Assembly: GCA_028066595.1 (NCBI GenBank)
Contig: JALCBJ010000050.1
Location: forward strand, 6,440 to 48,205
Direction of reading: 5' to 3'
DNA length: 41,766 nucleotides
DNA from: Thermoanaerobaculia bacterium
Lineage (GTDB): Bacteria > Acidobacteriota > Thermoanaerobaculia > Multivoradales > J023
Part shown: in pieces, positions 26,389-33,860 of the stretch
Layout of the letters: each line of letters begins with the position of its first letter
Numbering within the stretch: the first letter of the stretch is position 1
The notes under the pieces: generated by a model
Told to the model about the DNA's origin: nothing
The model's input: only the letters and a program-made list of their open reading frames with translations
Database searches by the model: none
Made by a program: the position numbers and the translations under genes

Positions 26389-27564
26389 ATGCCCATGGTC
26401 CAAGATCCGCCTGTCGAGTCCGAGCCTGTTTCTTCCGCGACGTTGCACTCGTCCGACCTACGCGAGCTGGTCGAGATTCGGCCGACAGAGATATTCCAGG
26501 AGTTGAAACGCGGCGTTCTCGGCCAGAACCGAGCACTACGTTTCGTCTCGGTCGCGATCTACAAGCACGCGACCGGGAAGGTCGCGGGCAACCTTCTGAT
26601 GGTCGGCAACTCCGGAACCGGCAAGACGACCATCATGAACAATATCCAGCGGCTGTACAACGAGGTGCCGGAGTATCGACCCCTGCGTGCCGTCACGATT
26701 CTCAACGCCAACCTGTTGGTGGACGTGGAGCGGATGGAGTTCCAACCCGAACGGTTGCTCAAGGCAGTCGAGCAGAGAGCTCGGGCGATCTGTTCCGAGC
26801 ACCCGTCGCCAGACGAGCTGAAGGAAGCGATCCAGCGCGCGACGTTGTGCATCGACGAGATCGACAAGATGTCGTCGATCATCGCCGGAAAGCCCAACCC
26901 CATCGGTGTCGTTTTGCAGCAGGGACTACTGACTCTGATGGAGGGCGAACACGTCGCCCACACTACCTATGCCTGGGTGGATGGCGAGGAGAAAAGCGTC
27001 ACGCTCGATATCGACACCCGCGGCATGATGTTCATCTGCGGCGGAGCGTTCGAAGGACTCTACGACCAGGTGTACAACCGGGTCACGAAACCCGGCTCGG
27101 GCGAGAAGCTCAAGACCAAGACCTTTCGTACTGCGGAAGGAAAAGTCCGTCAGGAAATGGTGTTCGCCTTGTCGGACTTCCTCAAGCCGCGGGATCTGTT
27201 CGATTTCGGAATGGTGCCGCAGTTCCTGGCGCGCTTTGCCAATACCGTTCTCCTTTCGGATCTCGGCGTCGACGTCCTGCGGGAGATCCTCCTACATAGC
27301 TTCGAATCGCCTTTCCGCCGATCCAAGCGATACTTCGACGTTCTCGGGATCGAGCTCGAGCTCGAAGAACTGGCCGCCGCACTGATCGCAGAGCAGGCGC
27401 ACAAGGACACCCGCACCGGCGCACGTGCCCTTCGACCGATCTTCGGTGATCTGATCAATCCTCTGGAATTCGATCCGGAGCAGGGTGGGCACCTGCAGCG
27501 AGGATCTGATGGTCGAGCGATGCTTCGCATCACCGCCGATATGGTGCGCCAGATTCTGCGCTAG
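26389..27564 (+). CDS. Divergent ClpX-like AAA+ ATPase lacking the zinc-binding domain
   Basis: A 391-residue AAA+ protein of the ClpX/HslU clade. Seen: VLGQNRALRFVSVAIYKH (like the ClpX box II helix), Walker A GNSGTGKT (73-80), Walker B LCIDEIDKM (153-161), FICGGAFEGL (216-223), FGMVPQFLARF with likely Arg finger R282, and sensor 2 TGARALRPIF (343-352). Missing or changed relative to ClpX: the N-terminal Cys4 zinc domain is absent (replaced by about 30 acidic residues). The GYVG pore loop region reads NANLLVDVERMEF. The segment after FICGGAFEGL (about 224-265) has no [LIV]-G-[FL] ClpP-docking tripeptide. It should hydrolyse ATP, but probably not as a standard ClpXP unfoldase. It stands alone, followed by a terminator. 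A second ATG lies two codons in (26395). Confidence 0.82.
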   Translation: MPMVQDPPVESEPVSSATLHSSDLRELVEIRPTEIFQELKRGVLGQNRALRFVSVAIYKHATGKVAGNLLMVGNSGTGKTTIMNNIQRLYNEVPEYRPLRAVTILNANLLVDVERMEFQPERLLKAVEQRARAICSEHPSPDELKEAIQRATLCIDEIDKMSSIIAGKPNPIGVVLQQGLLTLMEGEHVAHTTYAWVDGEEKSVTLDIDTRGMMFICGGAFEGLYDQVYNRVTKPGSGEKLKTKTFRTAEGKVRQEMVFALSDFLKPRDLFDFGMVPQFLARFANTVLLSDLGVDVLREILLHSFESPFRRSKRYFDVLGIELELEELAAALIAEQAHKDTRTGARALRPIFGDLINPLEFDPEQGGHLQRGSDGRAMLRITADMVRQILR

Positions 27565-27586
27565 ACGCTCTGCCAGCCTACGATCC

Positions 27587-27639
27587 GCTCCGGCGAGGAG
27601 CGCAGCGGAGCCCCCGATTCGACAACGGATCGGGGGCTC
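27587..27639 (+). terminator. Strong hairpin terminator after the ClpX-like gene
   Basis: GAGCCCCCGAT (27608-27618) and ATCGGGGGCTC (27629-27639) form a perfect 11-bp GC-rich stem with a 10-base loop, 44 bp after the ATPase stop. A smaller stem (GCTCC/GGAGC, 27587-27601) precedes it. The following sequence (TTGCGTGC) has only a short T run, so it may work as a strong pause or a Rho-assisted end. Confidence 0.65.
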
Positions 27640-27654
27640 TTGCGTGCTTCGATG

Positions 27655-27684
27655 TTGACGATAGGCGTAAATAGAGCGTAAGAT
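27655..27684 (+). promoter_or_regulatory. Candidate promoter for the XRE regulator (distal)
   Basis: TTGACG (27655-27660), 18 bases, TAAGAT (27679-27684), just downstream of the terminator. The -35 matches 5 of 6 and the -10 matches 4 of 6. Two GCGTAA motifs (27665-27670 and 27676-27681) lie between and over these boxes. It would give a leader of about 160 nt for the gene at 27854. Confidence 0.4.
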
Positions 27685-27723
27685 CGGTCATGGCCAACGG
27701 CCAGCCGAGCGGTTCATGGCAAC

Positions 27724-27809
27724 GATCTCTGAAATCTCTTCTTAAAACGTAAACTCTCTTGCTGTCAAAGAAACTTGCGTAAGAGAGAGATCTCTGAACT
27801 TGCCATAAT
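27724..27809 (+). promoter_or_regulatory. AT-rich repeat-bearing control region with extended -10 promoter
   Basis: An AT-rich island with several short repeats. GATCTCTGAA occurs twice (27724-27733 and 27789-27798). A CGTAA core recurs at 27747-27752 and 27777-27782, besides two copies further upstream. CTCTCTT (27754-27760) is inverted as AAGAGAG (27781-27787). AGAGATCTCT (27786-27795) is a perfect palindrome directly upstream of TGCCATAAT (27801-27809), which fits an extended -10 box with one mismatch. The position suggests repressor binding over the promoter, possibly by the product of the following gene. Confidence 0.45.
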
Positions 27810-27853
27810 AAACACTTGCTAAAGGCCCGCTAATCAGTAGAATCACGTCCATC

Positions 27854-28276
27854 ATGAAGAACCTCGACAGAGAAATCGAGCGTGTCTTGTCGCTTCTTCG
27901 CAACAAGATCCGAGAACGCGGCTTCACACAGTTGCAGGTGCAGGAGCAGCTCCACTGGGGGCGTAGCTATATCTCGCAACTCGTCACACGTCAGAAGGCC
28001 TTGCGGCTGGAGCAGATCCTGTGCATCTTGGACGTGATTGGAGTCACCCCGACCGAGTTCTTCGGTGAGCTCTACGGATTCGATCGACGTGGAAGTGGAT
28101 TTCAGCACGATCTGCTGGGACCCGCCGGCGAGGTGACCCAGGAGGAGCTACGCCGTCAGCTGAGCATCACCCAGGGGCTGGTAGAAAGCTATGCCAAGCT
28201 GCTGGTCTCGAAGAGACTGCTCGACGAATCCGACGTCGAGCAGGCGCTTCGGAGGGTCGGAGAAACGGACTCGTAG
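27854..28276 (+). CDS. XRE-family helix-turn-helix transcriptional regulator
   Basis: A 140-residue DNA-binding protein. Residues 8-72 are a Cro/C1-type HTH: VLSLLRNKIRERGFTQLQVQ (helices 1-2), EQLHWGRSYISQLVTRQKAL (recognition helix near YISQL), then LEQILCILDVIGVTPTEFFG. The C-terminal half has a helix rich in charged residues (GEVTQEELRRQLSITQGLVE) and may dimerise or bind a partner. The preceding AT-rich region, with repeats and a palindrome over the -10, suggests autoregulation (inference). No clear Shine-Dalgarno precedes ATG 27854. It converges on plsC with a 24-bp gap. Its other targets are unknown. Confidence 0.85.
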   Translation: MKNLDREIERVLSLLRNKIRERGFTQLQVQEQLHWGRSYISQLVTRQKALRLEQILCILDVIGVTPTEFFGELYGFDRRGSGFQHDLLGPAGEVTQEELRRQLSITQGLVESYAKLLVSKRLLDESDVEQALRRVGETDS

Positions 28277-28300
28277 CCTCGGCATGTGTGCGTTCGGCAC

Positions 28301-29119
28301 TCATTTCATGGGGCGGAATGCATCCATCATTCGTTCCCGAAGCGCGGCCGATAGTTCTTTGCGATCGCGACCATGTACCGGATCTGGCCCGAAACGTATG
28401 ACCGCCGTGATCCGATCGAGAGTGACGAATCGCAAGTAATGTGGAACGAAGCCTTCGTCGCCCCACCAATTGACGAAACGGCTCGGTAGACGCTCGGCGT
28501 CCTCTGTTCGGTACTCCAAGGTCGCCCAATGCACGGGCCGGTGACTGCCTGCGGCGATCTGCAGCAGGGAGGGCTTGAAGGGCAACATCGACTCTCCGCT
28601 GGAGCTGGTTCCCTCGGGGAACAAAATGACGCCCAGTCCGTCGCCCAGAGTCCGGTCGACCTCTTCCATTACCCGAAGAAGATCGCGTTTTCGGCCTCGG
28701 TCGATGAAAATCGTGTCGCCACTCCGAATGATCTGTCCCGCGACCGGCCAGCCGGAGAGCTCCGACTTCGCGATGAACGTCCCGTGGAGCTTCCTCGCCA
28801 GCACGGGGATGTCGATGTAGCTGAGGTGATTCGTCACCAGAAAGTAGTCGCCCGTAGGTGGATCGCCGTCGATTTCTAGATGGATGTTCCAAGCCCAGCA
28901 CAGTCCCGTCGTCCAGGCCCGGTATGCCCAATTCCGAACCGGATAGTAGAGATCGGGTGCTGGCCGTCGTAGCGGCTTGAATCCGAAGGTGACCGACGCC
29001 GAGAACAGACTCAGCAGCGCCACGATCGCCGTTCGCCAGATTCCTCGGAGACCGACCCAAAGCCGGCCAGCTAGAGAACGGTTGGTTCCGATTCCTTCGT
29101 TTCGGGGTCTGTCGGTCAC
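28301..29119 (-). CDS. plsC: 1-acyl-sn-glycerol-3-phosphate acyltransferase-like (PlsC family)
   Basis: Membrane-associated acyltransferase that would add the second acyl chain to lysophosphatidate. The 272-residue protein has an N-terminal hydrophobic stretch (TAIVALLSLFSASVTFGF) and the HX4D catalytic motif NHLSYID. The acceptor-binding motif is in GQIIRSGDTIFIDRGRKRD, and FPEGTSSSGESMLPFK is the third conserved block. A C-terminal extension (from about 200, FVPHYLRFVTLDRITAVIRF) is of the usual PlsC form. The start is GTG 29119, overlapping the methyltransferase stop by four bases (GTGA), so translation is coupled. It may act on a special lipid, but nothing in the sequence says which. Last gene of the molybdoenzyme operon. 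Confidence 0.9.
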   Translation of the reverse strand: MTDRPRNEGIGTNRSLAGRLWVGLRGIWRTAIVALLSLFSASVTFGFKPLRRPAPDLYYPVRNWAYRAWTTGLCWAWNIHLEIDGDPPTGDYFLVTNHLSYIDIPVLARKLHGTFIAKSELSGWPVAGQIIRSGDTIFIDRGRKRDLLRVMEEVDRTLGDGLGVILFPEGTSSSGESMLPFKPSLLQIAAGSHRPVHWATLEYRTEDAERLPSRFVNWWGDEGFVPHYLRFVTLDRITAVIRFGPDPVHGRDRKELSAALRERMMDAFRPMK

Positions 29120-29973
29120 GGGGCCGGGAGATTAGCACGGCGCCACACCAGATAGAGGTTGTCTCGACCTGTGGGTCCATCGGCTTCGAACCGGTGCTCG
29201 ATGGCCAGGTCGGGACCCAACGCGGCCAGCCGATCGATCTCTGCGTCGTCCGGGAAATGACAGTATCTCGGTGTCGTTCGATCGCCCTTCCAGCTCAGCA
29301 GCACATCTCCTACATCGAGATCCGATTCGTCGACATGTTCAGCTTCTGACCGGGTCTCGTGCCATTCTGACCACGAGATCCGTTTTCGGGCGAACCGTTT
29401 CTCGTCACGGTCGAGGCGCCAGATCGAGGCCGCCAGACGTCCGCCGCCCGTCAGGCGGCTCCCCAGCTCGCGCAGCAGCCGTCGCCGAGAGGCCTCGCCG
29501 GGTACGTGGTGGAGGACGCCAAAGAGAGTCACCAGGTCTTGCGACTGCTCGGGTACGAGGGCTGAGAGATCGTCGCGGATCAGGTCCCGCCTCACGAATC
29601 GCAGACGGTGACGTCCGGGTGGCACGGTCCGAGCCGAGTCGAGCAGCCCGGCATCGAGATCGACCCCGAGGTATTCGAGTGAGTCCACTTTGGAGCCGAG
29701 GAACAGAGCGAAACGCCCATTGCCGCAGCCTGCATCGAGGCACCGCAGGGGTCCTTCTTGCGCGCTTTCGCTTCGTGCGATTTTGCGCCAGAACCGATCC
29801 CATCCTGCCCAGGCGCGACTTCGCGTCATGTCGAACGATTCGCCGTGTCGCTGGTAGAAGCGAGTGGAGATCTCTAGAAGACGGCGCTGGGTTTCCTGTC
29901 GCACGTGGTGCTGCGGTTCGCGGCGATGTGCGGTCGCGAGGGCGGCCACGACGCGGTGCGCCGACCGTAGCAC
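29116..29973 (-). CDS. Trm9-like class I SAM-dependent methyltransferase
   Basis: SAM-dependent methyltransferase of about 285 residues. Motif I is CLDAGCGNGRFALFL, followed by YLGVDLDAGLL (motif II acidic residue), DLVTLFGVLHHVPG (motif IV/V) and GGGRLAASIWRL. The N-terminal block STRFYQRHGESFDMTRSRAW and the late blocks GDVLLSWKGD and RYCHFPDDAEIDRL correspond to the eukaryotic Trm9/ALKBH8 tRNA wobble-uridine (mcm5U) methyltransferase pattern. A tRNA or small-molecule acid substrate is possible. The start is uncertain: GTG 29973 begins just after the TorD stop, whereas ATG 30069 would overlap torD by 92 bp. It ends in a GTGA overlap with plsC. Its role in a molybdoenzyme operon is unclear. 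Confidence 0.8.
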   Translation of the reverse strand: MLRSAHRVVAALATAHRREPQHHVRQETQRRLLEISTRFYQRHGESFDMTRSRAWAGWDRFWRKIARSESAQEGPLRCLDAGCGNGRFALFLGSKVDSLEYLGVDLDAGLLDSARTVPPGRHRLRFVRRDLIRDDLSALVPEQSQDLVTLFGVLHHVPGEASRRRLLRELGSRLTGGGRLAASIWRLDRDEKRFARKRISWSEWHETRSEAEHVDESDLDVGDVLLSWKGDRTTPRYCHFPDDAEIDRLAALGPDLAIEHRFEADGPTGRDNLYLVWRRANLPAP

Positions 29974-29977
29974 GAGA

Positions 29978-30853
29978 TCAATCGTCAGCTTCCTCGCTGC
30001 GCCAGGTCTCTCGGCATTCCTCGGCTCGGCGACGCCACCAGATCGAGACCTCACCGAGCCAGGATTCACCTCCCCAGAATCGAGCCCAGTGCGACGCTTC
30101 GTCCTCGAGCCAGCTCAAGAAAGACCCTGCGTCTTGGCGTAGCAGGTGCTCCACTACGTAGCGCCGTTCCCCAGCCCGTAGACCGAGCCCGAGGTCATGA
30201 GCGGCGCGCCGAAGATCGTTCCGCACCAGGATCATTCCTGAGCGGACTGGTGCGAGAAGCCCCTGGAACGCGTTGTCCGTCGCTCCGGTTTGCGGACTCG
30301 CCACGTCAGGTGCCTGCCGGAGATGGAGGGGCAGCTCCCCCGGCGCACCGAGTCGATTCGCTTCCCGACGCAAGGCAGCCTCGAGTAGATCGGCCCAGCG
30401 GAGATAGTAGTCGGGCGGCCCGAGGCGGCGGAGAGCTTGGAGCCAGCAGGGAATCCAGGTGAGCAGGTGCTCCCAGAGCAAAGCCTTGCGTGCTTTGAAA
30501 CGCCTGGGATCGACATCCACCGTCCCCGGATCTCCGTCGCCGGCGGCGAGGTCGGCGTAGGCGGCCAACAGGAATGCGATGTGGTCGATCTCTTGGGTCT
30601 GTGTGGCACCCAGCGCTCGGAGGAAGCCGGCGATGCGATCGCGGGCCTCACCCCCCATCATGCCTGCTGCATCGAGGTAGACCGAAGCGTAGGGGTAGAG
30701 CTGAAACAGAAAGAGATCTGTGTACGTGTCGTCAGCCGGCAGATCGCTCTCTGACGCCGCCAGGTTCAGCGTACGGGCGATGCGCAGGCGCTCGCTTTGC
30801 TCGGCAGTGACGGGAGGTTCGATGAGCGCTCCCAACGCGCGGAAGATCTCCAC
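29978..30853 (-). CDS. TorD-family molybdoenzyme maturation chaperone
   Basis: All-helical cytoplasmic chaperone (TorD/DmsD/NarJ superfamily) that holds the apo-catalytic subunit until molybdenum cofactor insertion. The 291-residue protein begins at GTG 30853 (MEIFRALGAL). It shows the TorD pattern LYPYASVYLDAAGMMGGEAR near 50-70, QTQEIDHIAFLLAAYADLAAG, and HLLTWIPCWLQALRRLGPPDYY, which contains the WxP-like core. About 90 residues past this are an added C-terminal helical tail (WARFWGGESWLGEVSIWWRR), making it longer than usual TorD (about 200). It lies 32 bp after the molybdopterin oxidoreductase gene, its likely client. Confidence 0.85.
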   Translation of the reverse strand: MEIFRALGALIEPPVTAEQSERLRIARTLNLAASESDLPADDTYTDLFLFQLYPYASVYLDAAGMMGGEARDRIAGFLRALGATQTQEIDHIAFLLAAYADLAAGDGDPGTVDVDPRRFKARKALLWEHLLTWIPCWLQALRRLGPPDYYLRWADLLEAALRREANRLGAPGELPLHLRQAPDVASPQTGATDNAFQGLLAPVRSGMILVRNDLRRAAHDLGLGLRAGERRYVVEHLLRQDAGSFLSWLEDEASHWARFWGGESWLGEVSIWWRRRAEECRETWRSEEADD

Positions 30854-30885
30854 TATTCTCGAGCCGCCGCGGTCAGCGCGGTCGA

Positions 30886-33849
30886 TCAGGCCTCGGCCGT
30901 CTCCGGCAGCTCATAGGCCTCGTCGGTGGGCTTGAGCGGGCGGATCAGCCATTTCGGTCGCCGGGTACCATCGGGCGAGACTCGTGCGGCTGCACGCGTC
31001 TTGGCCATCCAGTCTCGAAACGCTTGTTTGGACTTTGCGGTGTCCACATGTACGTCACCGTAGCGGTCGCCGGGTCTCGCTCGGGTGACCCGCACCGCCT
31101 GATGCCAACAGTGCATACCCGAGACTGGGTCGGGATGGACCGGGAAGGTCAGGTTCTGGTGAACACCCACGTCGGTCCACCAGATACGGCTGGTGTCAGG
31201 GTCCGAGGAGGTGTAGGGACCGCCCGGTTTCAACCGATCGAGATGCCACTTCGATCCATCAGAACTTTGTCCTCGATGTAGATCGACCGTGGCCATCGCT
31301 TGGCGTTGTCCGCTCTGATGCTCGTCGCCGCCGGCCGGCTTCCAGCGGCCCATGTGATGGGAGCACGCGACGGTACCCGGGCGGATGCCTTCGGTGACCC
31401 AGGCCTTGACCACGAAATGTCCGATCTCGGTTTCCACTCGCAGCAGGTCGCCGGTCCGTGCGTCGAGCGGCTCGGCATCCTGGGGGTGGATCCAGAGCGG
31501 GTTGCTGTGGGCGATCTCGTCCAGCCATTTGGCGTTGGCGGACCTCGTGTGAATCTGTACCGGAATGCGAAACGTGGAGATCAACACCTTGCGATCCCCC
31601 AACACCTCCGGGTGCACGTGAGACCGCATATAGGTTGGGACGGCAACGTCGTTCCAACCCCACCGAGCCAGCGTCGGGGAGAAGAACTCGAGCTTGCCCG
31701 ACGGCGTCGGGAATCCACGGAGGACCTTCTCACCGTTGTCGGTTTCGATCCGTACGCCGGCCAGATGCCGGCCTTCGGCGTCTCCTGGTGGAGCACCTGT
31801 CGGTGCGAAGTTGACCTTCTCGGGCGGCGTCCCCCGGGCGAAGACACGTCCCAGATCGTCGGTGACCGCGTCTTCGAGCTCCGACTCCGGAACTTCGGCT
31901 AGGAAGAGTGGGCCGACGTCGGTCGTCACCTGGAAGGCTCCGTATCGCCGCATGTAGGCCAAGGGAGTAAGCCCCTCTCCCTCGGCAACCTCGGGAAGGC
32001 CGGGGACGGAATGGTCGAAGATCCAGCCGTAGAACTCATCAACGGTCAGCCGTTCACCGGGTCGGTGAGACGATTCGACCCATTCGCGAATACCCAAACT
32101 ACCGTCGGGATCGATTCGCCACGACAGCTCGAGCCAGAACTCGTTCTCCTCCCACACCTCACCGGGATTGACGTCGCGGGTGTCTGTGACGTCTTCGCCG
32201 ATGCGTTCCCGAGCAGTCCGCAGTACGGGCTGCCGGAATCCGATCCACTGGCCGTCGTGGGTCTCGTACGAGTGGAGATCGTGCCGCTCCGAGCTGTGGC
32301 CCATGGGCAGAACGTAGTCGGCGAAGAATGCCGATTCGTTCCACGTCGGTGTCAGCGCCACATGTTGGCCTACCTTGTCTTCGTCGAGCAGCATCTCGAT
32401 CCACGAGAAGCCATCGGGGTTGGTCCAGACCGGGTTGTAGACGCGGGTGAAGTAGACGTCCAGCTTGCCCCGGCCCTCGGCCACCAGGTGAGGCAACAGG
32501 ATCGACATCTCATACATCGAAAGGGGAAACTCGTCGGGCCACGAGAGTTGATTCCAGCTATCGGGGTGGCGTGGCAGGCGAATCGGCTTGGGGACGAATT
32601 TGTTCCAAGAGCTTGGGTAGGTTCCACCAGGAACAGCTACCGCCCCGAGCAACGCGGAAAGGAAGAAGAGGGTCCGCGATACCTGCCAGCCGCCTTCGTT
32701 GCCGGCTGCGGCACTGCGCCAGTTGTGGGCGGCGAAGCGGCTGCCGGCCGTGGCGACGACCTGTGCCACTTGTCGCAGCTTGTCGGCCGAGACGCCCGAC
32801 TCGGTGGCTGCGAACTCGAACGTGTAGCGCTCGTATTCGGCTTCGAGCATCTTCTCGAAGTTCTCGAACTCGACGTCGAGTCCCGGATGAACCTCCTGCA
32901 GGTACTGCTGCCAGTTGAACCACCGGCGAACGAAGGCACGGTCATATTTCCGCTCGCGGATCAGAAACGACGCGATGGAGAGATGGATGGCCGCTTCTGA
33001 CCCAGGCTGAGGAGCCAGCCAATGATCTGCGTGCGTGGCGGTATTCGACAGGCGAGTGTCGAGCACGATCAGCTTGGCGCCGTTCTTCTTCGCCTCCATG
33101 ATGCGCTGGGCATGAGGGTTGAAGTAGTGCCCCGTCTCGAGATGGGAGCTGACCAGGAAGATGACCCGGGCTCTCGCGTAGTCGGGACTCGGTCGGTCCA
33201 TTCCGCACCAGAACTGGTAACCGGCGCGAGCGGCGGAGGAACAGATGTTCGTATGGCTGTTGTGACCGTCGACGCCCCATTGGGCGAGCAGGCGCTCGGT
33301 GAACCCATCCTCGCCGGGCCGCCCCACGTGATACATGATTTCGTTGTTCCGGCCGTCCTGGAGAGCCTTGCGAATCCGGGCCGCGATGTCGTCCAAGGCC
33401 TCGTCCCAAGACACCCGACGCCAACGTCCTTCTCCGCGGGCGCCTGCTCGTTTTAGCGGGTAGAGGATGCGATCGGGGTCGACGATTTGGTTGTGGGTCG
33501 CGGGACCCTTGGCACAGTTGCGGCCGCGAGAGCCGGGATGTTCTGGGTTGCCCTCGAATTTGCGCACCTGCATCGACTCCTTGTCGACGTAGGCCAGCAG
33601 ACCGCACGCCGACTCGCAGTTGAAGCAGGTCGTGGGAACCAGCATGTACCGTTTTTCGGTACGGTTCGGCCACGATGTCGAGTCGAGCTCGATCCAGTCG
33701 TCCCAGTGTTCTTTCGGCGGGAAAGATGCCAGGTGGATCCGGCTCGCGCCAGGGTAGAAGGTCTCGCCGCGTGCTTCTACCTCCGCCTTGGCCGCGCTGA
33801 GACGCCGTTCCAATCGATCCAGATTCTCGTTCACTGTGTGCTCCGTCAT
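30886..33849 (-). CDS. Molybdopterin oxidoreductase catalytic subunit (DMSO reductase family), no Tat signal
   Basis: A 987-residue bis-MGD enzyme. The start is ATG 33849 (MTEHTVNENL) with GAGGT eight bases upstream; the upstream in-frame extension runs into the previous gene. The 4Fe-4S site is C75, C78, C82 and C112 (CFNCESACG, NCAKG). The molybdenum ligand is likely C203 in TNICSSAARAG, the Cys type seen in polysulfide/thiosulfate reductases and formate dehydrogenases. Further cofactor blocks are LVSSHLETGHYFNPHAQRI and VALTPTWNESAFFADYVLPM. A C-terminal molydop_binding barrel holds TSTFRIPVQIHTRSANAKW-like residues and HHMGRWKP. There is no twin-arginine signal, so catalysis should face the cytoplasm. 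It lies 11 bp after the Fe-S/NrfD fusion. Substrate not identifiable. Confidence 0.93.
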   Translation of the reverse strand: MTEHTVNENLDRLERRLSAAKAEVEARGETFYPGASRIHLASFPPKEHWDDWIELDSTSWPNRTEKRYMLVPTTCFNCESACGLLAYVDKESMQVRKFEGNPEHPGSRGRNCAKGPATHNQIVDPDRILYPLKRAGARGEGRWRRVSWDEALDDIAARIRKALQDGRNNEIMYHVGRPGEDGFTERLLAQWGVDGHNSHTNICSSAARAGYQFWCGMDRPSPDYARARVIFLVSSHLETGHYFNPHAQRIMEAKKNGAKLIVLDTRLSNTATHADHWLAPQPGSEAAIHLSIASFLIRERKYDRAFVRRWFNWQQYLQEVHPGLDVEFENFEKMLEAEYERYTFEFAATESGVSADKLRQVAQVVATAGSRFAAHNWRSAAAGNEGGWQVSRTLFFLSALLGAVAVPGGTYPSSWNKFVPKPIRLPRHPDSWNQLSWPDEFPLSMYEMSILLPHLVAEGRGKLDVYFTRVYNPVWTNPDGFSWIEMLLDEDKVGQHVALTPTWNESAFFADYVLPMGHSSERHDLHSYETHDGQWIGFRQPVLRTARERIGEDVTDTRDVNPGEVWEENEFWLELSWRIDPDGSLGIREWVESSHRPGERLTVDEFYGWIFDHSVPGLPEVAEGEGLTPLAYMRRYGAFQVTTDVGPLFLAEVPESELEDAVTDDLGRVFARGTPPEKVNFAPTGAPPGDAEGRHLAGVRIETDNGEKVLRGFPTPSGKLEFFSPTLARWGWNDVAVPTYMRSHVHPEVLGDRKVLISTFRIPVQIHTRSANAKWLDEIAHSNPLWIHPQDAEPLDARTGDLLRVETEIGHFVVKAWVTEGIRPGTVACSHHMGRWKPAGGDEHQSGQRQAMATVDLHRGQSSDGSKWHLDRLKPGGPYTSSDPDTSRIWWTDVGVHQNLTFPVHPDPVSGMHCWHQAVRVTRARPGDRYGDVHVDTAKSKQAFRDWMAKTRAAARVSPDGTRRPKWLIRPLKPTDEAYELPETAEA

Positions 33850-33860
33850 CGCGTCGTACC

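Noticed and set aside
32011..33000. A 329-codon open frame on the plus strand
   Set aside because: Antisense of the molybdopterin oxidoreductase, an expected effect of GC-rich codons.
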